Part shown: piece after piece, positions 6,727 to 14,236 of the stretch
Position numbering within the stretch: position 1 is the stretch's first letter
How the letters are laid out: each line of letters opens with the position of its first letter
Source of the DNA: a bacterium
GTDB taxonomy: Bacteria; UBP15; UBA6099; DSWB01
NCBI GenBank assembly: GCA_020061125.1
Contig: JAGUYV010000104.1
Span: forward strand, 1-16,877
Length of the DNA: 16,877 nucleotides
Reading direction: 5' to 3'
Position numbers and translations under genes: made by a program
Notes under the pieces: generated by a model
Seen by the model: only the letters and a program-made list of their open reading frames with translations
What the model was told of the DNA's origin: nothing
Databases searched by the model: none

Positions 6727-8307
6727 CTATAGAATGAGCAGGCGAACAGAGGCCACGCCGGTGATGTTCGCAAGCGCCTCAAGAGTTTCTCTGGAAATAT
6801 CGTCGTCAATGGTGAGGCACATAATGGCTCGGCCACGCACGGATTCGCGCCCCACCTGCATGCCCGCAATGTTGATGTTGCGATTCCCGAGCAGCGTGCC
6901 TACGCTGCCCACGAGTCCGGGCTGGTCCTTGTGCCGCACATAGAGCACATGGCCGAAAGGTGCGAGTTCCATCCAGTAATCGTCCACCTGCACGATGCGG
7001 ATTTCGTGCATGTCGTAAACCGTGCCGGCCACAACGCGGGTGCGTTTGGAGGTGACCACTTCCACGGTGATGAGGTCGCTGTATTTGGCCGGCTGACCGG
7101 CAGTGGTCTGCGTGAGCTTGATGCCTCTGTTGCCGATCAGCATAGGAGCGTTCACGAAATTCACCGAGTCCTGCATGGTGGGCTTCAGGAATCCCACCAG
7201 AGCGTAGCGGGTGATGAGTTCCGTTTCCATGCCCGCGCTGCGGCCCGCGAATGTCACATTGATCTTCTGGACATTGCCATCGAGAAGCTGCGCCTGGAAC
7301 AGACCGATCTTCTCGGCCAGTTCGAAATACGGCTTGTGGGAAGTGATGATCTCGGGCTTGACCGACGGCATGTTGATGGCGCTTCTCGGAGGAACGCCCT
7401 TGAAGAAATCCACGATCTGGCGCGCAACATCCACGGCTACATTGATCTGGGCTTCCATGGTTGATGCGCCCAGGTGCGGTGTGGCGATCACATTAGGCAA
7501 CTGGAGAAGCGGATTGTCCGTGGCGGGTTCGCTCTCAAACACATCAAGCGCGGCCTGGGACACCTTGCCGCTTTTGAGCGCCGCCAGAAGCGCCTGCTCG
7601 TCAATCAGGCCACCGCGCGCAGCGTTGACGATACGCACACCTTTTTTCATCATGCGCAATTCCTTGGCGCCGATGAGGTGGTGCGTGTCCCGCGTGTGCG
7701 GCATGTGCAGGCTGATGATGTCGGCCCGCTTGAGCACGGTTGTGAAACCGGCAAGGCCCACGCCGATGCGGCGCGCCTGCTCCTCGCTGGCGAAAGGGTC
7801 GTATGCGATGACGGTCATGCCCATGGCAATGGCGCGCTCGGCCACCACGCTGCCCACCTTGCCCAGGCCCAGCAGCCCGAGGGTTTTGTGGAACATCTCG
7901 GTGCCGACAAAAGCCTTTCGATCCCAGCGGCCGTCGCGCAGGGAGCGGTCCGCGGCGGGAATGTTGCGCGCCATGGACATCATGAGCGAGAGCGCGTGCT
8001 CGGCCGCTGAAAGCGTGTTGCCGCGCGGAGAATTGATAACCACGATGCCCGCGGCCGTGGCCGCTTCTATGTCAATGTTGTCCACGCCCACGCCGGCACG
8101 GGCGATGATTTTCAGGTTCTTTGCGGCCTTGATAAGTTTTTTGGTCACGCGCGTGCCGCTGCGCACAATGAGGCCGTTGTATTTGCCGATTTCGCGCACC
8201 AACTGGGCTTCGGTCAACCCGGTCTTTACGGTGACTGCGCATTGTTCGCGCAGCACATCCACGCCCGCTTCGGCCAGGGGATCGGAAACCAGAATTTTAC
8301 ATTTCAT
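6727..8307 (-). CDS. serA: D-3-phosphoglycerate dehydrogenase, long form with ACT domain
   Basis: SerA oxidises 3-phosphoglycerate to 3-phosphohydroxypyruvate with NAD, the committed step of serine synthesis. The 526-residue length matches the long type with an intervening (ASB) domain. The nucleotide fold carries GLGKVG at 147-152. The catalytic trio is R231 in NAARGG, E260 in FESEP and H278 in TPHLG. An ASB region spans about 320-445 and a C-terminal ACT domain about 450-526 (HKDQPGLVGSVGTLL, NINIAGMQVGR), where serine feedback commonly acts in this family. The ATG at 8307 has GGAGGTG about 8 bases upstream and overlaps the aminotransferase end by 11 bases, implying coupled translation with the enzyme of the next pathway step. 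Confidence 0.97.
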   Translation of the reverse strand: MKCKILVSDPLAEAGVDVLREQCAVTVKTGLTEAQLVREIGKYNGLIVRSGTRVTKKLIKAAKNLKIIARAGVGVDNIDIEAATAAGIVVINSPRGNTLSAAEHALSLMMSMARNIPAADRSLRDGRWDRKAFVGTEMFHKTLGLLGLGKVGSVVAERAIAMGMTVIAYDPFASEEQARRIGVGLAGFTTVLKRADIISLHMPHTRDTHHLIGAKELRMMKKGVRIVNAARGGLIDEQALLAALKSGKVSQAALDVFESEPATDNPLLQLPNVIATPHLGASTMEAQINVAVDVARQIVDFFKGVPPRSAINMPSVKPEIITSHKPYFELAEKIGLFQAQLLDGNVQKINVTFAGRSAGMETELITRYALVGFLKPTMQDSVNFVNAPMLIGNRGIKLTQTTAGQPAKYSDLITVEVVTSKRTRVVAGTVYDMHEIRIVQVDDYWMELAPFGHVLYVRHKDQPGLVGSVGTLLGNRNINIAGMQVGRESVRGRAIMCLTIDDDISRETLEALANITGVASVRLLIL

Positions 8308-9439
8308 TCTGGAACACCTCCTCGGCCGCCTTCACACCCGCGCCCAGGGGCGCGTCGAAGCCCATGCGCGCAAGGCACATTTCCAGAGCCGAAAGCGCGA
8401 GGATCACATCCTGCTCCGTGGCGTAGCCCATGTGCGCGATGCGGATGATTTTACCCTTGACCTGCGCCTGGCCGCCGGAGAGCTTGATGCCGAACCGCTC
8501 CTGCGCCATGCTGACCAGCGCGACGCCGTCAATGCCGTCCGGCACGCGCACCACGGTCTCGATATCCGAGCGGTTTTCCGAATAGAATTCCAGGCCCAGG
8601 GCGGCAGCGCCCGCTTTGCATGCGCGCGACAGGCGGCGGTGCCGCTCGATCACATTGTCCAGGCCCTCTTCCATGATCATCTGGAGAGCCTCGTCAACCT
8701 GCAGGCAAAGGGTCACCGCGGAAGTGAACGGCGTCTCGCCCTTTTCCTCCCAGCGCTTCTTGTAATGCTTCATGTCGAAATAGAACTTGGGCAGCGTGGA
8801 GGTTTCATAGGCTTTCCATGCGCGCGCGCTCATACCCAGAAACGCGAGGCCGGGGCCGATCATGAGGGCTTTCTGCGAACCCGCGGCCAGCATGTCTATG
8901 CCCCATTCGTCCATCTTCATGGGCACGCCGCCGAGCGCGGACACGGTGTCCACGATGAACAGAGCGCCGTGCTCACGCACCACGGGACCGATTTCGTGCA
9001 ACGGGTGCAGCGCTCCCGTCGAGGTTTCGCTGTGAGTCACGAAAACGGCCTTTGCGTCAGGGTGGCTTTCGAGCGCTTTTCGCACATCGCTGGCGGTGAC
9101 CAGACCGCCCCACTCTTTCACGATCTCGACAACATTCATGCCGAAAGCCTGGCAAATTTCTGAATAGCGTTCGCCGAATTTTCCGGCCACGGCGCAAAGA
9201 ACCTTATCGCCGGCGCTCAAGGTGTTGGCCACGCCTGCTTCGAGCGCGCCCGTGCCCGTGGAGGCGAGTATGAACACATCGCCGGTCGTGCCCATGACGC
9301 ACCGTATGTTTTTGTGGATACGCGCGAGCACTTCGCGGAATTCCGGGGTGCGGTGATGGATCATGGGCCGGGCCGCGACTTCGGCCACACGCGGCGGAAC
9401 CTGCGACGGGCCCGGTGTAAGCAAGATCTGTTTTTTCAT
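8297..9439 (-). CDS. Class V PLP aminotransferase, probable phosphoserine aminotransferase of the alanine-glyoxylate type
   Basis: This is a 380-residue member of the alanine-glyoxylate/serine-pyruvate aminotransferase group. It opens with LLTPGPSQVPPRV; TGTGALEAGVANTL lies near 61-74, D164 of VDTVSALGG should bind the PLP ring nitrogen, and K190 in GSQKALMIGPGLAF is the expected Schiff-base lysine. By sequence it is not classical SerC, but its gene overlaps serA by 11 bases. Thermotoga maritima shows the same pairing (TM1400/TM1401), so I infer that it converts phosphohydroxypyruvate to phosphoserine with glutamate. Serine-glyoxylate or alanine-glyoxylate transamination is the alternative. 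The ATG at 9439 overlaps the purD stop as ATGA and has AGGA about 9 bases upstream; the frame extends farther upstream inside purD without better support. Confidence 0.9.
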   Translation of the reverse strand: MKKQILLTPGPSQVPPRVAEVAARPMIHHRTPEFREVLARIHKNIRCVMGTTGDVFILASTGTGALEAGVANTLSAGDKVLCAVAGKFGERYSEICQAFGMNVVEIVKEWGGLVTASDVRKALESHPDAKAVFVTHSETSTGALHPLHEIGPVVREHGALFIVDTVSALGGVPMKMDEWGIDMLAAGSQKALMIGPGLAFLGMSARAWKAYETSTLPKFYFDMKHYKKRWEEKGETPFTSAVTLCLQVDEALQMIMEEGLDNVIERHRRLSRACKAGAAALGLEFYSENRSDIETVVRVPDGIDGVALVSMAQERFGIKLSGGQAQVKGKIIRIAHMGYATEQDVILALSALEMCLARMGFDAPLGAGVKAAEEVFQNEM

Positions 9440-10719
9440 TTGACTATCCTGTCCAGTTCCCTTTTGCCGATGTCTTTGCGATGCTGCACGCCGTCCCACT
9501 GAATGCGGGACACGGCTTCGTAGGCGCGATGGTGAGCCGCGGGCAGATTGTCGCCCACGGCGGTCACGCCGAGTACGCGGCCCCCGCTGGTGACGATTTC
9601 CTTTTTCTCATTGAATGCGGTTCCCGCATGGAACACGACCACGCCTTCCACTGTCTCGGCGTTCTTGAGGCCGTAAATCACTTTGCCATTTTCGTAATCG
9701 CCGGGGTAGCCGCCCGCGGCCATGACCACGCACATGGCGGCCTTGTCAGCCGGAGGCACATCCACGGTGGCGAGTTCTCCCCTGGCCGCGGCCAGCAGCA
9801 TGGTCGCGAGATCACCGTTGACAAGCGGCAACACGGCCTGCGCCTCGGGGTCGCCGAACCGCACATTAAATTCCAGCACATGCGGTCCCTTGTAGGTGAT
9901 CATGAGGCCCGCATAAATCACGCCCGTGAACGGACAGCCTTCCTGTTCCATGCCGCGCACCACGGGCTGGATGATGTGTTCGCTGATTTCCTGTATCATC
10001 TCGGCGTCTACCAGGGACACAGGGGAGTACGCGCCCATGCCGCCCGTGTTGGGGCCTTTGTCTTCGTCCCAAACGCGCTTGTGATCCTGGGCCGGGGTAA
10101 GCAGCGTGAAGGTTTTGCCGTCGGCGATTGCCAGGATGGAAGTCTCCTCGCCGCCCAGGCATTCCTCGACGAGCACGCACGCGCCCGAATCGCCGAATTT
10201 TTTGTCCTGCATCAGTTCGCGCACGAAGTCCTGCGCGGCCTCGCGGGTTTCGCACACGGCCACTCCCTTGCCCGCTGCCAGGCCATCGGCCTTGACCACT
10301 GTGGGAAGGGGCACGGTTTCGAGATGTTTAAGCGCGGCGTCCAGATCCGTGAACGCCGCGAACTCCGCGGACGGGATGCCGTGCCGGTCCATGAACTCGC
10401 GGGCGAAAGCTTTGCTGCCCTCAAGCTGCGCGGCGTACTTGCGCGGGCCGAACACGGGGATGCCGCGCTCGGCGCACAGGTCCGCAATGCCCATGACCAG
10501 AGGGAGTTCCGGCCCCGGCACCACGAGATCCACGCCTTTGTCCTGCGCGAAATCCACCAGCGCTTCGAGGTCGCTGTCCTTGATGTTCACGCACTCGGCG
10601 ATGGCGCTGATGCCCGGGTTACCGGGCGCGCAGAATATTTTTTGCACTTTGGGACTTTGGGCGAGCTTCCAGCACAGGGCATGCTCGCGGCCGCCGCCGC
10701 CTACCACAAGAATTTTCAT
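9436..10719 (-). CDS. purD: Phosphoribosylamine-glycine ligase (GAR synthetase)
   Basis: PurD joins glycine to 5-phosphoribosylamine with ATP, step two of purine synthesis. The 427-residue length is standard. It starts with the glycine-rich MKILVVGGGGREHA, followed by APGNPG near 31-36, VVPGPELPLV near 65-74 and the ATP-grasp core (VVKADGLAAGKGV near 141-153, LVEECLGGEE near 182-191). The DHKRVWDEDKGPNTGGMGAY segment and the metal-binding FNVRFGDPE are also present, with a C-terminal hammerhead domain after about 330. The ATG at 10719 is preceded by AGAGGTGA about 10 bases upstream. Next downstream are the aminotransferase and serA; serine is the usual source of the glycine that PurD consumes, a plausible metabolic reason for the linkage. 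Confidence 0.97.
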   Translation of the reverse strand: MKILVVGGGGREHALCWKLAQSPKVQKIFCAPGNPGISAIAECVNIKDSDLEALVDFAQDKGVDLVVPGPELPLVMGIADLCAERGIPVFGPRKYAAQLEGSKAFAREFMDRHGIPSAEFAAFTDLDAALKHLETVPLPTVVKADGLAAGKGVAVCETREAAQDFVRELMQDKKFGDSGACVLVEECLGGEETSILAIADGKTFTLLTPAQDHKRVWDEDKGPNTGGMGAYSPVSLVDAEMIQEISEHIIQPVVRGMEQEGCPFTGVIYAGLMITYKGPHVLEFNVRFGDPEAQAVLPLVNGDLATMLLAAARGELATVDVPPADKAAMCVVMAAGGYPGDYENGKVIYGLKNAETVEGVVVFHAGTAFNEKKEIVTSGGRVLGVTAVGDNLPAAHHRAYEAVSRIQWDGVQHRKDIGKRELDRIVK

Positions 10720-10787
10720 TATGAGAAATCACCTCTCGAGAGTGAATGCGGCGCGCGGCCGCGGGAGCGCTTTGCGAATGGGCCGGG

Positions 10788-12173
10788 TCAGTCCTCCCCA
10801 GGCTCGGGGGCATAGTTTTCAAATGTGGCGTACCGGTGCACGAAGGTCAGGGGCACAGTGCCTGTCGGCCCGTTGCGGTGCTTGGCGAGAATGAGTTCCG
10901 TCTTTTCGGCTTCGGGCCGTTCATAGTCCACTTCTCCCTCGCCGTCTCCCTGCTGTTTGTAATACCCTTCGCGGTAAAGGAACATGACCAGGTCGGCGTC
11001 CTGCTCGATGGCGCCCGACTCGCGCAGGTCGCTCAACATGGGCCGCTTGTTGGGCCGCTGCTCCACGGCTCGCGACAACTGGGAAAGCACGATGACCGGG
11101 ATATTGAGTTCGCGGGCCATGAGCTTCATTTCACGGGAAATTTCAGACACTTCCTGCACGCGGTTTTCCGCGCGGCCCCTGCCTGTCATAAGCTGCATGT
11201 AGTCAACGATCACCATCTGGATGCCGTACTCTTTCTGCATGCGGCGCGCCTTGGCGCGCAGTTCCAGGGGCGTGATGCCCGGCGAGTCCACTAACACCAG
11301 CGGAGACCTGGTGAGAATCTCCATGCCGTTGTAAAGAAGATTCCAATCCTCTTCCTGCAGGAAACCGCCGCGCAGGGCCGCCGCGTCCACACGGGACACC
11401 GAGCAGAGCATGCGCGTGACAAGCTGCTCCGACGACATTTCGAGACTGAACACGCCCACGCCACAATTGCTCTTGACGCAGGCGTGCTCGGCGATCTTGA
11501 GCGCCAGGCTGGTCTTGCCCATGGAGGGCCGGGCCGCGATGATGATCAGATCCGAAGACTGGAACCCGCTGGTGAGCGCATCCAGTTTTTCAAATCCCGA
11601 GGCGATGCCGCTTATGCCGCCCCGCTCTTCGTACTTTTTCTGAATCTGATCGAAAGTGGAAGCCACCGCAACCTTGATGGGAACGATGTCTTCAGAACTG
11701 CGGCCCATGGCTACATCCAGGACCATCTTCTCGGCTTCCGCAATCACGCTTTCCACGCTGCCGCTCTGCTCATAGCCGGAGAGCGTGATCTTGTTGCCCG
11801 CTTTGATGAGCCGCCGCAGCAGGGATTTTTCCTTGACGATCTGCGCGTAGGACTTGGCGTTGGCCGCAGTGGGCGTGCTTTCCACGAGCGTGGCCAGATA
11901 CCCCGAGCCACCCACCTTTTCGAGCAGGCCCTTATTGTTGAGCTGTTCGCCCACGGTGACCATGTCAACCGGCGTTCCGCGATCGAACAGCCCGGTGATG
12001 GCCTCGAAGATGCGGGAATGGTTCTCGCTGTAAAAATCTTCGGGGGACAGAATTTCTATGACGATGGCGATCTGGTCTTTATCGAGCAGCATGGAGCCGA
12101 GCACGGACTGTTCCGAGTCCAGGCTCTGGGGAGGAACTTTCGCGAGTTTGATTTGATCCAGGTTTTCTTCCAT
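10788..12173 (-). CDS. dnaB: Replicative DNA helicase
   Basis: DnaB is the hexameric 5'-to-3' helicase that unwinds DNA at the replication fork and recruits primase. The 461 residues comprise the N-terminal DnaB-N domain (KVPPQSLDSEQSVLGSMLLD, then PEDFYSENHSRIF) and a RecA-like C-terminal domain. The latter has Walker A ARPSMGKT at about 214-221, the SLEMSSEQL segment, Walker B VIVDYMQLM and the LRESGAIEQDADLVMFLYR and KHRNGPTGT motifs. It is uninterrupted, so no intein is present. Start choice is uncertain: neither the ATG at 12173 nor the in-frame GTG at 12194 has a recognisable Shine-Dalgarno, and a strong hairpin lies just upstream. It follows rplI, as in many bacteria. Confidence 0.96.
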   Translation of the reverse strand: MEENLDQIKLAKVPPQSLDSEQSVLGSMLLDKDQIAIVIEILSPEDFYSENHSRIFEAITGLFDRGTPVDMVTVGEQLNNKGLLEKVGGSGYLATLVESTPTAANAKSYAQIVKEKSLLRRLIKAGNKITLSGYEQSGSVESVIAEAEKMVLDVAMGRSSEDIVPIKVAVASTFDQIQKKYEERGGISGIASGFEKLDALTSGFQSSDLIIIAARPSMGKTSLALKIAEHACVKSNCGVGVFSLEMSSEQLVTRMLCSVSRVDAAALRGGFLQEEDWNLLYNGMEILTRSPLVLVDSPGITPLELRAKARRMQKEYGIQMVIVDYMQLMTGRGRAENRVQEVSEISREMKLMARELNIPVIVLSQLSRAVEQRPNKRPMLSDLRESGAIEQDADLVMFLYREGYYKQQGDGEGEVDYERPEAEKTELILAKHRNGPTGTVPLTFVHRYATFENYAPEPGED

Positions 12174-12201
12174 GAAGTGTGCCGCGGCGCGCACGGCGCG
12201 C

Positions 12202-12232
12202 CACCCGGCTCCGGCAGCAACGGAGCCGGGTG
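12202..12232 (-). terminator. Strong hairpin between rplI and dnaB; possible terminator or attenuator without U-tract
   Basis: A perfect 12-bp stem, CACCCGGCTCCG (12202-12213) with CGGAGCCGGGTG (12221-12232), closes a 7-base loop. It lies 38 bases past the rplI stop and 28 bases before the dnaB ATG. On the minus strand the following bases are GC-rich with no T-run, so it is not a textbook intrinsic terminator. It could be a weak terminator, an mRNA-stabilising or processing element, or a structure limiting dnaB translation. Confidence 0.45.
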
Positions 12233-12270
12233 CGGCGCGGGCTGAACACGGCCCGCCGCCCGTACTGATT

Positions 12271-12858
12271 TTACACTATTTCCTGTTCTTCCGCTTGGTC
12301 CGCGGCAGGTTCCGCGTCCTGCGGGACAGCCTCGGGCTGCGCGTCTTGCACAGCGGCGGGCTGCGCCTCGGGAGCGGCGGCCTTTTCTTCTTCGGCCACA
12401 GGTTCCGGTGGGGCGTCCGACGCCACGGTCACGGTTACTGTGACAATGGTGTCGTCCTTGAGCTTGACCTGCACCGGGAATTCTCCGACCTTCTTGATGG
12501 ACTCGGTGAGCAGAACGCGCTGCTTAATGATGGGATAATCGAATTTCTGTGAGAGAACGGCTGCGATTTCCTTGCGGCCCACGGACCCGTAGAGCCTGCC
12601 TTCTGGACCGGCCTTGACAAGGATTTCGAGCTTGCTGTTGCTGATTTTGTCCGCGGCTTTGACGAGTTTTTCCTCGAGTTTTTTCTCGCGGCGCTCGTCG
12701 TAAAAGCGGCGGCGCTCCATGTCCTTGATGGCGGAGCCGTCAGCTTTGGCGGCCAGGCCGCGCGGAATGAGAAAATTGCGCGCGTAGCCGTTGGCCACTT
12801 CCTTGATCTCGTGCTTGTCGCCGAGATTATCAATATCCTGCAACAGGATAACTTTCAT
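12271..12858 (-). CDS. rplI: 50S ribosomal protein L9 with acidic Ala/Pro/Glu-rich C-terminal extension
   Basis: L9 binds 23S rRNA through its N-terminal domain and projects a second domain on a long helix; it helps maintain frame during translation. Residues 1-50 are canonical (MKVILLQDIDNLGDKHEIKEV, GYARNFLIPRGLA). A charged connecting helix (about 45-75) follows, then the C-terminal domain with GRLYGSVGRKEIA near 87-99 and a beta-rich end near 145. L9 is usually about 150 residues; this one has 195. The extra 49 residues are low-complexity, rich in Ala, Pro, Glu and Gln, with related PEA/DAQP/DAEP units, and are probably disordered. The ATG at 12858 has a perfect AAGGAGG 7 bases upstream. 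It lies 54 bases after rpsR in the ribosomal cluster. Confidence 0.96.
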   Translation of the reverse strand: MKVILLQDIDNLGDKHEIKEVANGYARNFLIPRGLAAKADGSAIKDMERRRFYDERREKKLEEKLVKAADKISNSKLEILVKAGPEGRLYGSVGRKEIAAVLSQKFDYPIIKQRVLLTESIKKVGEFPVQVKLKDDTIVTVTVTVASDAPPEPVAEEEKAAAPEAQPAAVQDAQPEAVPQDAEPAADQAEEQEIV

Positions 12859-12912
12859 GATCGAACCTCCTTAATGCGTGCCGGGCGGTGCGCCGGCGCC
12901 CGCGGATGCGTC

Positions 12913-13200
12913 TCAATCGGTGGTGAAGGGAATGAGAGCCATGTTCCGCGCGCGCTTGACCGCGGTGGTGATTTTGCGCTGGCACTTGGCGCATGCGCCC
13001 GTGGCGCGCCGGGGCTTGATTTTGCCGCGCTCGTTGATGTACTTGCGCATCAAGTCCACATTCTTGTAATCAACTTTGAGTTTCTTGTCTATGCAGAACT
13101 CGCAGGCTTTGCGGGATTTGCGTTTGAAGAAGCCCTTTTTTCTCGGGCCTCCGCCGCCGCCCCTGCTGTCGCTTCCGCCGCGTTTCGGGGGTCTAGACAT
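12913..13200 (-). CDS. rpsR: 30S ribosomal protein S18, zinc-cysteine form
   Basis: S18 binds the 16S rRNA platform as a heterodimer with S6, encoded two genes upstream. The 95-residue protein has an unusually Gly/Arg/Lys-rich N-terminal arm (residues 1-32). CEFC (C33, C36) and CAKC (C70, C73) follow, enclosing [21 protein letters not shown]. The four cysteines mark the zinc-binding C+ form of S18; many bacteria have lost them. The end, [14 protein letters not shown], is typical. The ATG at 13200 is preceded by AGGAGG 10 bases upstream. Confidence 0.97.
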   Translation of the reverse strand: MSRPPKRGGSDSRGGGGGPRKKGFFKRKSRKACEFCIDKKLKVDYKNVDLMRKYINERGKIKPRRATGACAKCQRKITTAVKRARNMALIPFTTD

Positions 13201-13223
13201 AATGCGTTCGCCTCCTGTTCAGA

Positions 13224-13778
13224 TCAGAACGGATCGTCGTCGAGGTCAATTTCCTCGTCAATTTCCTGGTCGCTGAATTTACCGAAATTCTTGTTGCCGC
13301 CGGATTGGGGTGCGCCGCCTTTTTGAGCTGGTGGAGCCTGGCGCGCGCTGGAATCTGCGCCCCTTGCCGGGGCCGCCGGCTCGTCGTCGTAATCGGCCAT
13401 GTCCGGCTCGAAATCATGGGCGGCGTCCGAGCCTCCGCGGCCCCCTGCGCCGCCGGGCGCGCGGTCCAGAAACCGCACATCGTCCGCCTTGATTTCCGGG
13501 ATTTGCCGCTTCTCGCCCGTGGGAGTGGTCCAGTTGCGGATCTGCAAACTTCCGTCCACGGCCACCAGGCGTCCCTTGGTCATATACTCGTTCACGCGTT
13601 CGCCCTGCTTGCCCCACACCACGACACGGATGAAATCGGTTTCCTTTTCCGCGCCCTGCTTCTGGAACGGGCGGTCCACCGCAATCACGAAATTGCAGAC
13701 TGCGGTGCCGGAGTTCTTGGTGTAGCGAAGTTCCGGATCCCGCGTGAGCCTTCCGATCAACACCACTCTGTTCAACAT
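13224..13778 (-). CDS. ssb: Single-stranded DNA-binding protein
   Basis: SSB coats single-stranded DNA in replication, repair and recombination, normally as a tetramer. The 184 residues comprise an OB-fold (about 1-108; LNRVVLIGRLTRDPELRYT, VVVWGKQGERVNEYMTKG) and a flexible linker rich in Gly, Ala, Pro and Gln. The protein ends with the acidic tip DLDDDPF, the protein-docking motif of the family. Placement between rpsF and rpsR matches the ordering in Bacillus and many other phyla, whereas enterobacteria carry priB there. The ATG at 13778 has GGGAG 10 bases upstream and begins 21 bases after the rpsF stop. Confidence 0.97.
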   Translation of the reverse strand: MLNRVVLIGRLTRDPELRYTKNSGTAVCNFVIAVDRPFQKQGAEKETDFIRVVVWGKQGERVNEYMTKGRLVAVDGSLQIRNWTTPTGEKRQIPEIKADDVRFLDRAPGGAGGRGGSDAAHDFEPDMADYDDEPAAPARGADSSARQAPPAQKGGAPQSGGNKNFGKFSDQEIDEEIDLDDDPF

Positions 13779-13799
13779 ACCCTCATCACTCCCTCGCGT

Positions 13800-14087
13800 T
13801 TACTCGTCTTCTTTGATGATCATGAAACGAACAATCGGCTGAATGAGCTTGAGCTGGTTCTTGAACGGGGTCAGGATTGAGGAATCGGCCTTGAATTGCA
13901 CCACCTCGTAGCGGCCTTCCTCGAGTGCTCCGATGGGATACGCAAGCCTGCGCACGCCCATGGAACTGGCCTCGGTGATCTCTCCGCTGTTCGTGGTGAT
14001 GAAGTTCGAAATGCGTTCCTGCAGGGGCTGCAGTTCCTCGTCCGGAAGACGGGAATCAACAATGTAAAGCAGTTCGTACTGATTCAA
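13800..14087 (-). CDS. rpsF: 30S ribosomal protein S6
   Basis: S6 is a ribosomal ferredoxin-like-fold protein that pairs with S18 on the 30S platform. I place the start at TTG 14087, giving 95 residues (N-terminus after Met: NQYELLYIVDSRL). The full Shine-Dalgarno GGAGGTGA then sits 8 bases upstream counted from GGAGG. The upstream in-frame GTG at 14096 lies inside that Shine-Dalgarno and cannot use it. Conserved parts are YELLYIVD, the MGVRRLAYPIGALEEGRYEVVQF core, and the end LIQPIVRFMIIKEDE. It leads the rpsF-ssb-rpsR-rplI cluster and is preceded by a promoter candidate and a foldable leader. Confidence 0.96.
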   Translation of the reverse strand: MNQYELLYIVDSRLPDEELQPLQERISNFITTNSGEITEASSMGVRRLAYPIGALEEGRYEVVQFKADSSILTPFKNQLKLIQPIVRFMIIKEDE

Positions 14088-14095
14088 ATGTGTCA

Positions 14096-14147
14096 CCTCC
14101 CTCTGGTCTCGACGGCTCCGCTGCGCATGGGGCGCGGAGCAGAAAGG
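14096..14147 (-). promoter_or_regulatory. rpsF leader hairpin that can pair with the Shine-Dalgarno; candidate S6:S18 autoregulatory element
   Basis: On the minus strand, two helices stack directly on their 5' side. P1 pairs CCUUUCU (14141-14147) with AGGGAGG (14096-14102), which is part of the rpsF Shine-Dalgarno; two of the seven pairs are G-U. P2 pairs GCUCCGC (14134-14140) with GCGGAGC (14115-14121) around a 12-base loop. The 3' side has a 12-base bulge (14103-14114) beginning directly after P2, so the strand reads GAGCCGUC across the junction. From memory, the published S6:S18-binding leader is a hairpin with a CCG-containing bulge on the 3' side upstream of rpsF; the match here is by eye. 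Confidence 0.5.
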
Positions 14148-14168
14148 TCTGTTGTGTGCAACTTTGCT

Positions 14169-14196
14169 ATTGTAACAAAATAATGGACGGATTCAA
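14169..14196 (-). promoter_or_regulatory. Candidate sigma-70-type promoter for the rpsF operon
   Basis: On the minus strand TTGAAT (14191-14196) and TACAAT (14169-14174) are separated by 16 bases, inside an AT-rich patch. Predicted transcription would start near 14162, about 75 bases before the rpsF TTG, which places the whole leader hairpin in the transcript. A 10-base direct repeat (AAAATAATGG on the plus strand) lies at 14177-14186, within the spacer, and at 14205-14214, upstream of the -35 element. Confidence 0.55.
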
Positions 14197-14236
14197 CTTT
14201 TTTTAAAATAATGGCTTTTGTGCGCGGATTTGGCCT

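Noticed and set aside
7211-9163. A 650-codon open frame on the plus strand across serA and the aminotransferase, and several other long plus-strand frames
   Set aside because: It lies antisense to two firmly identified genes. Its translation is of Arg/Ser/Ala-rich composition with no recognisable motif, as expected for GC-rich antisense shadows.
9440-9499. A longer N-terminus for the class V aminotransferase reaching into purD
   Set aside because: The extra 20 residues are basic and non-conserved, whereas the ATG overlapping the purD stop gives the standard family start.
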